Below are positions 57,177-64,000 of a stretch of 64,000 bases of DNA, piece after piece; the first letter of the stretch is position 1; each line of letters starts with the position of its first letter. The notes beneath the pieces were generated by a model. The model ran no database searches and was not told where the DNA came from. It was given only the letters and a program-made list of their open reading frames with translations. This DNA comes from Diploptera punctata (Eukaryota; Arthropoda; Insecta; Blattodea; Blaberidae): the NCBI GenBank assembly GCA_030220185.1, contig JASPKZ010004570.1, positions 186,001 to 250,000 on the forward strand. The letters run 5' to 3'. A program made the translations under genes and the position numbers.

Positions 57177-57840
57177 TGTCAGCCTTGATAGTGTAGGAGT
57201 TAAGTACTTGGCTATGGCCCTGAGGGTCATGGGTTCAAAGGATCTTTTAGGATTGAAAAATCCAATGGACAAGTCCTCTGGGAGAGATTTTAAGCCTTAG
57301 GTCTCACTCTAAAGACTTTCTGGCCCATAGAAGAACCTAAAGCCTAAATTAGGGCTTCTGATAAGGGAAGTGTCAACCATTGCATGCTGAAACCTACCAT
57401 GAAATTTCTTCCAGAGAAGTGTTGTGATGTACCAAGGCCGTGTCCAAAAAAATATCAGCTGTTTTTAACTGCAAGGCACAGAAATTGAAGCCAGAATCCA
57501 GCATTGTCTACCCACTGTATGGAGCAGAGTGAAGTGAGGAGGGAAGTGGCATGGATGGCAGGTAGTAAGGGTTATCTAATCTATCAATTCAGGTGTTGTA
57601 TTACTTCCTTATAGTTTAAATAAGAAATTTAGTGCGGGATTTTAGTGCCTTTCAGTTAAAAAAAGGCAGCAATTTTTTTGGACATGACCTTTGCACATCA
57701 CAACACTTCTCTGGAAGAAATTTCAAGGTAGGTTTTGGCACCCTTGTTCCCTTGTGAGCAAATTTTATTGGCTTTCCCATTCAAGTAATACCTTAGTTGC
57801 CTACTAGATGCCTCTTTGAGGAAATTTGCTAACCACATGT
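57177..57840 (+). mobile_element. tRNA-derived SINE, family B, split by a MITE
   Basis: Left piece 57177-57384 (GTCATGGGTTCAAAG, AAAGACTTTCTGGCCC), right piece about 57746-57840 (AATACCTTAGTTGCCTACTA). Diverged from 13021-13405. Confidence 0.6.
57385..57745. mobile_element. MITE with about 85-bp inverted repeats
   Basis: Ends TGCTGAAACCTACCATGAAA and TGCCAAAACCTACCTTGAAA; arms run through GAGAAGTGTTGTGATGT and GTGTCCAAAAAAAT. Centre is unrelated sequence. Confidence 0.8.
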
Positions 57841-58446
57841 TATTCATTTATATCTGTAGGGAAATAAGGCATACACTATTAGAAGAAGTATTGGGTGGAG
57901 CTATGTGGGACATGTGCATTTCGTCTAGCATATCAAATTCGAGTGGTGTTGTACAGTTGGCACTAGGCAACTCCTAGCTGTAAATCTACATTCGGCATTT
58001 TTCATTGCATTCGAAAAAAATATTGATCAGATCTCACTTTGCAGTTCACCATTGAATAGAGCATGAAATTATGAATCTGACTGTACAAAGACCATTTTCG
58101 TATGACTTATACAGTAAGAGTTATGAGCATATGTTGACACAAGTGCTGAGTTCAGCTAAACAACACATTTCCATTTCTTTTCGTTTCATTTCTAATCTGA
58201 CAATAATAATTAATAGAAATTGCTCAAAATACCTCATTAAATTGATTTTATTTCAATAATTATTTTATTTTGGGACCTTGGAATGTATCCCCTATATACC
58301 ATACAAATTACGACTCTATATTCACGGTTCTGTATTTGCAGAATATTTACAGAACATATCCCTCGCAAATATGGAGCTTTTACTGTATATGTGATCAACA
58401 TATCACCAATAATGAAAAAAAAAAAGAAATTATTTTACTGTAGCAT
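57841..58446. other. AT-rich intron, nothing recognised
   Basis: No feature seen. Confidence 0.45.
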
Positions 58447-58655
58447 CATTGGAGACCAACAGTGACTAAGAGAACATTTGATAATGCTGTGATCTTCCCA
58501 CCAGCTGGATGCAGAAACATCAATCCTAAAGTAAGATGTCTCTCATTGTATAGTGCATGAGATACAAGAAAGTAATTGACGTTTCTGCTTCCAGCTGGCA
58601 TGAAGTTCACAACATTGTCAAACATCCTCTCTCTGGCTGTCAATCTCCAATGGTG
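58447..58655. mobile_element. Hairpin element with about 80-bp arms
   Basis: Left arm 58447-58527 (ATTGGAGACC, CCAGCTGGATGCAGAAACAT) recurs inverted at 58575-58655 with about 80% identity. Confidence 0.7.
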
Positions 58656-58873
58656 CTATATCCAAACTATTTTCTCTTTCAGTATTGGTCATATGGGTAT
58701 ATTAATTGCACATACACCACAAAAGAGACATTTTGATACATATAACTTGATGCGAACTAAAACTATTATGATTAACACACAAGTCTCCATTTAATTATTA
58801 ATAGGAAACAAGTTAACATAGGACGTAGAACCCCGAAATTGTGTAATAAACATGACATGTGATTGGTCATTAA

Positions 58874-59621
58874 TAGAGCCCAGATTTGTACGCAAAATGC
58901 ATTTTTTACGCATTAAAAAGTATGCGAAAATGATTTACATGTTAAGTGGACCTTCACAGACAGTTTGAGCAGTATTTAATAATAAGTAGAATTGCGCACA
59001 AATGTGCATTAAAAGACTCTCTTGCTGTAAGCGTTTAAGCTTTTTGTGCAAAGTTCTAAATGGTATTGGCTGCATTTACGCCTGCACAGAGAACACACAC
59101 AATATTCGTCCGCTTGGTGGAAACCTGGTTTCTTGCAGATCTCGTGATGAAAGTCATGTATATAGAAATGCAGATTCTGGGGAAAAATGCTTATTTTAGA
59201 TTTTTAATGCATGAACGTATATTTTACTCCTAAACGTGATATTATAATTTTCCCTTCAGTTAATTTCTAGTAATTATTATTTAATACTTTTTCAATTAAT
59301 ATAGTCTCTGCAATCAATTGGATATTAGCATAATTCACTGAAGAAGAACTGTGGTGTTTTACACATGCACCTCTGACATCATGTGATGTAGAAATGACAT
59401 TTTCAATGTATAAAACTTCTTTACTGACAGACGGCTTCACACAAGAAAATCTCAAGAAAACATTCCTATCTACTGTAAAAGCTAGGAATACGAAAAGATT
59501 ACCCAAAAGAAAATAATTTAATTGATTTTATTACAATCTGTTTTTGCATATTTAGTGTGCATGTTTTCTACATTTTTCATGTATATTTAGTATCTTATTT
59601 TGCATGCAAATCCAGGTTCTA
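58874..59621. mobile_element. Mini-hAT, 748 bp
   Basis: 8-bp target duplication with one mismatch (GTCATTAA 58866-58873, GTCATCAA 59622-59629). Ends TAGAGCCCAGATTTGTACGC and TAGAACCTGGATTTGCATGC resemble 41977-45012. No transposase. Confidence 0.82.
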
Positions 59622-59720
59622 GTCATCAATAAGGCAGCCCCTCCATGTGTCAATTGCCCATTCGCTGTCAATCACTTTCTTGCATCTCACACACTATAGG
59701 TAACATTTTGTTTAAATAGA

Positions 59721-60090
59721 TCTTCTTTCTTCTTCTTCCTTCCAAGTATTAGGCCAAGGCCTGTTACAATCCTATAGAAAATTTTCCCTCCAGCATTTCA
59801 GAGGACGGCCCAGTGACCTTCGTCCTCTTGGTATATAATTATAAACAGTTTTGGAGATCCGATTTGAACTCATTCTTTCAAGATGGTGCTTCCAATTTAA
59901 TTGGTACTGTCTTCAATTCTTTTAAGATATCGGTGTTCCTTTTCTGATCCCATCTGGTGTAACCCACTGTTCTGCGCATGAATCTCATTTCACAAGCCGT
60001 TATTCTGCTTTCATGTTGTCTTTTAGTGTCCATGCTTCACTACCATAGGTCAACACTAGTCTAGCCAAAGTATTATATAAACGGTTTAAA
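59721..60090 (-). mobile_element. LINE 3' fragment (same subfamily as 37590)
   Basis: GGCCAAGGCCTGTTACAATC, CTTCGTCCTCTTGGTATA; minus-strand MRRTVGYTRWDQKRNTDILK. Confidence 0.75.
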
Positions 60091-60125
60091 TAGATTATTT
60101 AACTATATTTAAATTAATATTGGGA

Positions 60126-60510
60126 ATTTGGAAACACGCACTAAAGAACATTTTATAAATATTAAAAATTGTGAAATTGAAAAATCAGCAATTGCTGCAC
60201 ATAGTTTGCTAGAACATCATAGAATTGAAAAAGAGGCAACACTTTTGAAATAATTAGATAAACCGTTGGAATTGACAATTTGGGAAATGATATTCATTCA
60301 GAAGAATAAATATCGATCTATGAACTTTGATATTCCGGTGGATAAAAATTTAATTACAAAATGTTTATAATTCCAACGAAAGATGGCAGCACAAGAGGTG
60401 ATGTCCTTAGAGAAATCAACAACCACAGAATTTCATCAGTGGAAGCCATGACTGAAGAGGGACAAGATATTGTCTGAAACCGCCGGTATCAAAGAAATTT
60501 GAAATTATAT
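60126..60510 (+). mobile_element. Penelope-like element C-terminus and tail
   Basis: NCEIEKSAIAAHSLLEHHRI then LDKPLELTIWEMIFIQKNKY and MNFDIPVDKNLI match the PLE fragments at left. Tail includes a hammerhead-like motif and ends in ATATGAGGTGAG. Confidence 0.8.
60449..60491 (+). ncRNA. Hammerhead-ribozyme-like motif
   Basis: Core CTGAAGA, stem II GGACA..TGTCT, GAA, stem III ACCG-C-CGGT, predicted cleavage-site A, outer stem TGA/TCA only. Here no extra base separates the core from stem II if the first G is taken as pairing. Confidence 0.5.
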
Positions 60511-60689
60511 GAGGTGAGTTGTTAAAAATATGTTCTTCACTCACTATTAAGATTATTTAACTACTAAGGTTAATTGCATCACAATTCAAATTTGGGCTTG
60601 AAAGGGCCAACAAATTTTGTTCAGAGGCTTTTTTTTAAGCTTGAGGTCGGAAAAAATTTCCATTGGGTCGTTAAAAATGTATTCTAAGT

Positions 60690-63293
60690 TCTACAGGATG
60701 GTAGTGCATGTGCGCAAAGTTTACAAAATTGCCACAAGATAGCACATTATCTGTAAAACTGATGTGGCCAACCTTCGCAATAAATTCCCAATCACAGATA
60801 ATGAATGAATGTGCTATTTGTGGCAGTTTAATAAGCCTTGCACATAGGCACTACTGTTCTGTAGAACATGGAAATACTCTTTGGTGATTTAATGAATATA
60901 TTTTCCATCATTTAAAAATTGTAAATAATGTTTTAAGAAGCATTAGAAAATGTTAAAAATAGTAGGAAATGTTAGTAAAATGAAAGTGTAACTCAATAAT
61001 TTGACAAATTTTGTCTAGGGCATTTTAAAAATTCAGTTACCTAATGGAAATTTCAGTCTTCGAGGTACTTTTGTGGTTGTAAATCTACGACACAATATAC
61101 AAGGCTTTGTTATCAAAGAAGCCATCTTTAAAAATCCATTAATTATAGCTGGTTTGAACCCCAAATCCCAGAACCAGCCTTAGTATAATTCCAACAATGT
61201 CTTTATATAATTTTTAAAAAATTAAACTAATTAGAAAATATTACAACAATGTAATAATTAGAAAATATTACGACAATGTAAAAGCCATATAAACAAAAAT
61301 AATCTAGAAAAAGTCTAGTATTTGTCAACCACAAATTTTTCTAGTTTCTACAGAATCACAATGTGTAAGCATGAGATGCTCGAATGCTTAATGAAGCTTC
61401 TGTAAGATGGCAGTAAAACCGGTGTTACCACCTTTTGCAATAAATTACCAAATGTTTATAATAAATGGACATATATCGTACTAACTTCCCTCTTCCTAAC
61501 CTAACAAAATAAATTACATGCATATTATTTAATAAGCTATAAACTTCACAGTTAAATATGAGAAATAACATTATGAGGTTCTTAATTCGTAAATTAATGA
61601 GTCATTTTCTACATCTTACCTCATATTTTATTAGCTATAAACTAATCTTGTATACACTAACTTGTCCCATCGAACCTAACAAAATGAATTACTTTCTTGA
61701 AATATGGTTTGGAATTAATTGGTGACACCAATTCCACTATTATCTTGCAGAAGTAATATGAAGAATTTGCGCGCCTCGCGCATGGGCACTGCAATTTTAT
61801 AGAACTTCTTTCACTATATTTGCATAATTTTAAAAAATGTAAGAAATGTTTGCAGAATTGTTGCAAAATGTTTAAAATAGTACAAAACAATTACAAGAGA
61901 TAAAAGTGTGTAGTGCAACAGTGGCATAAATGTATGGAAAATTGTGATCGATAAATACTAGACTTGAGCCCAATATCTTCTTTGACCTGGATACACTGAA
62001 TAATTACCATTGTTTTATTTCCATAATGCATTTTTTTTATCGAAAATCCTGTTTAATCAAACTGTGTAATAAGTCCACTAATATGTTAGTACCCTAAAAT
62101 TAAACACAATTATGATGCTAGTGAAATATGTGCAAAGCAAATGCACAATTCATTATTCGGCTGATGTTTCCAGTAAGCGCAGTGAGAACTTTTTCTAAGT
62201 CCTAGGTAGACACCACATGCATGTGCCAACAGGTTATATTTTAAAATTATTTCTCATTATTTACAATAAATTTTACATTTTTCCTAACGATTTCAACATA
62301 TTTTTCTACATATTCAACTATATACATAACATGAAGATGTGGCAGCCATATTGATTTTAATAAATATTCTATACAACAACAATGCAGCCAACATAGAGTA
62401 TGTACTTTAGAATTCCAGAACTCTTTATTTTTGGGTATTGCATTCTTTCACAGGTTAGAGTGCTTAAATTGCGTTAGGTTAGCTTTTAGGGGAAAAGTCC
62501 AGTATTTGGCACACACAAATTCTTCTAAGTTCCACAGAATCACAGTGCACATGTGCGAGTTGCAGTAATGGTTAATGTAGCTTCCGGTAGATGGCTCTGC
62601 AGCCGGCGTTACCAACTTTGGGAATAAATTCCCAAATGCTAAAAAAATGGTTGTAAACTAACTTGCCATTTCCTAACCAAAGAAAACAATTTACTTGCAT
62701 ATTATTTATTCCCAAATGCTTTAAAAAAATGGACATAAACCAACGTCCCATTTCCTAACCTAACAAAACAATTTACATGTGTATTATTTAATAAACTATA
62801 AACTATTTTTACGTACACTAACACTAAATATGGTTTGAAATTATTTTTAAATGTTGGTAACTCCAACTTGAGAGCCACCTAGTGGATGTTACATGAAGCA
62901 TTTCTGCATCTCTAGAACCCAATGCACAAATTTCGCGTAATTTATAAATATTTTAAAATCATAAGAAATGTTTATAAAATGGTTCCAAAATGTTTAAAAT
63001 AGTACCAAAAGTTATTATACATGGTTGTAAAGTGTTTAGTGCATCAGTGGCATATAAGTGTAAAATTGTGTGCACCAATTAATGTATCTCAGCCGCTTTT
63101 AGATTGGTCTTTCACAGGTTACAGTACTTAAATTGCGTTAGGTTTGTTAAATAGCATGTATAATGTTGGCTGCATCGCGATATTCCATAGAGTAAACCAC
63201 TTTGCATTTGTTTGCGCATGTGCATGGTGTCTGCTTGGGACTTAGAAAAAGTTCTCACTGCGCTTAATGGAAACATCCCATTATTCATTTAAT
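60690..63293. repeat. Imperfect direct repeats with inverted ends, near exon 2
   Basis: Three related blocks start near 60690, 61340 and 62530, each with a TTCTA.AGTTC.ACAG-like start, a GATGGC segment and a TGTTTAAAATAGTA-like end. CCTAACCTAACAAAA occurs near 61495 and 62755. Positions 62147-62230 recur inverted at 63200-63293 (GCGCAGTGAGAACTTTTTCT). Another direct pair is CTTTCACAGGTTA at 62449 and 63111. A PLE-end remnant lies at 61558-61632. Confidence 0.6.
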
Positions 63294-63602
63294 GTAACAG
63301 GTTTATCACATCTCATCTACCAAAACTGTGTAAATACACGAACACCACCTAAAGAAAAGCTTCATAATGTAACATTTAACAAAGAATTAGCAATATTAAC
63401 AATATACAGTAAATAACAGAGTATCAGATGAACATTGCTCCCTATATTAGGTTTATGTTATATAATAAACTAGGAGGGGACAAGTCACAGCATAAAGAAA
63501 GAAAACACCACAACTTGAATCTTGCTGGAGATTTCATTGCCTAGCACAGTTCGGTTAAAATATTGAACTTATTTAAAAAAAATACATTGTTGTGAAGTTT
63601 AC
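63294..63602. other. Start of intron 2, nothing recognised
   Basis: AT-rich sequence directly after the exon 2 donor. Confidence 0.5.
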
Positions 63603-63705
63603 CTGTACTGTATTTCCTACATGACTAGTAATAGCATGCATGAAGTGGGCATTTTGGTAGATGCCATCAGCAGTTACACTTCTATCAGAGCGGGTGCGAG
63701 ACGAC
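63603..63705 (-). CDS. Atx2: Ataxin-2 exon 2 (residues 13-47, start of Lsm domain)
   Basis: Second coding exon. The acceptor is a pyrimidine tract ending TTGTTAG and the donor is CAG|GTAAAC. The exon completes an arginine codon and runs 34 more codons in frame to a phase-0 end. The encoded segment [20 protein letters not shown] is the first strand region of the ataxin-2 Lsm fold; animal ataxin-2 proteins carry a closely similar FMHA.TSHVG.TVQ block. A serine/arginine/threonine-rich stretch (SSRTRSDRS) precedes it. Intron 1 upstream is only 216 bp, whereas the intron downstream is 45.4 kb. Confidence 0.92.
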
Positions 63706-63921
63706 CTAACAAGAAAAAAAAATAAACCAGGCCTTATGAAATGCAAACAAAACATATTTAGTAAACAATTCGTTTAATACAAACAATAGTTTGGTACTGT
63801 ACCCAAGTTCCAGCTATGGAGGTCAGTGTCCCAAACGATGTTTTCATATGGACGGACATGTAACACAAAAAATGTATGATGATTACTTTATCTTACAAGA
63901 ACACCACAATTCAATGCTTAC

Positions 63922-63959
63922 CTTGGTGCATTTGAGCGACCTTTTCGCTTGTTATTCAT
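63922..63959 (-). CDS. Atx2: Ataxin-2 exon 1 (start codon, residues 1-12 and part of 13)
   Basis: First coding exon of the ataxin-2 homologue, an RNA-binding cytoplasmic protein that in animals regulates mRNA stability and translation, stress granules and, in flies, period translation. The exon reads MNNKRKGRSNAP plus two bases of an arginine codon, then a consensus donor GTAAGC on the minus strand. This ATG was chosen because it is the only one in frame with exon 2, and short basic MNN..KRK starts are typical of insect Atx2. The N-terminus before the Lsm domain is short (about 20 residues), with no glutamine tract like that of human ATXN2. Only 41 bp of upstream sequence are in the window, so the promoter is not visible. 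Frame and splice sites are seen directly; function is inferred from the family. Confidence 0.85.
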
Positions 63960-64000
63960 CTTGCCTTCCTCGTTCCTGCCGGGATAGGCGCCTTCTCGTT
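63960..64000 (-). other. Atx2: Atx2 5' untranslated region (partial)
   Basis: This GC-richer leader precedes the Atx2 ATG; the bases before the start are GGCAAG. The transcription start and any further 5' exons lie outside the window. Confidence 0.6.

Larger units (their letters stand above)
18208..63602 (-). other. Atx2: Atx2 intron 2 (45.4 kb)
   Basis: A single intron splits the Lsm domain between residues 47 and 48 and holds most of the mobile elements listed here, on both strands. No competing gene or intervening Atx2 exon was recognised, although a short alternative exon cannot be excluded by eye. Confidence 0.85.

Overview
The window is AT-rich, intron-dominated animal DNA, most likely from an insect with a large genome. 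One host gene is recognisable: the 5' two-fifths or so of ataxin-2 (Atx2) on the minus strand. I traced six coding exons from the ATG at 63959 to a splice donor at 6465. They give 271 codons in one open frame, with all seven visible donors and acceptors obeying GT/AG and matching phase. They cover the N-terminus, the Lsm (Sm-like) domain and the LsmAD domain. The rest of the gene (PAM2 and C-terminal low-complexity region) lies beyond position 1. Introns 1 to 5 are 216, 45,395, 4,054, 6,907 and 109 bp; the intron after exon 6 exceeds 6.4 kb. No other host gene was found on either strand.

Most of the rest is a layered collection of transposable elements. Left part (1-9,900): tRNA-like repeat units of about 290-300 bp, Penelope-like element (PLE) fragments, a pogo/Tigger remnant, a piggyBac and tRNA-derived SINEs. 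From 9,900 to 21,000: a small hAT with a perfect 8-bp target duplication, 3' ends of several LINE families, SINEs and a MITE. From 21,400 to 30,000: a GA-rich microsatellite, a mariner-like remnant, a second piggyBac, a perfect palindrome and a 1.8-kb PLE foldback. From 30,000 to 41,000: mostly unrecognised AT-rich intron plus one Helitron, a foldback element and LINE/SINE copies. From 41,900 to 56,200: two hAT elements of a BED-zinc-finger transposase family, one carrying a hAT-Charlie-like element, two Harbinger-type MITEs, a PLE foldback and a SINE. From 56,200 to 63,600: small inverted-repeat elements, a mini-hAT, a PLE 3' end and a repeated block just downstream of exon 2.

The most interesting pattern concerns the PLE copies. 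They repeatedly end in inverted, palindromic tails, and several tails hold a hammerhead-ribozyme-like motif (CUGANGA-like core, hairpin, GAAA, very short stem III). Its outer stem is preserved between copies although its bases differ. Several copies also lie beside the tRNA-like repeat. Ribozymes in PLEs are known, so the novelty here is the arrangement and the tRNA-like partner. Boundaries with target duplications are given exactly; other repeat boundaries are estimates. Family names rest on protein motifs and terminal sequences read by eye.
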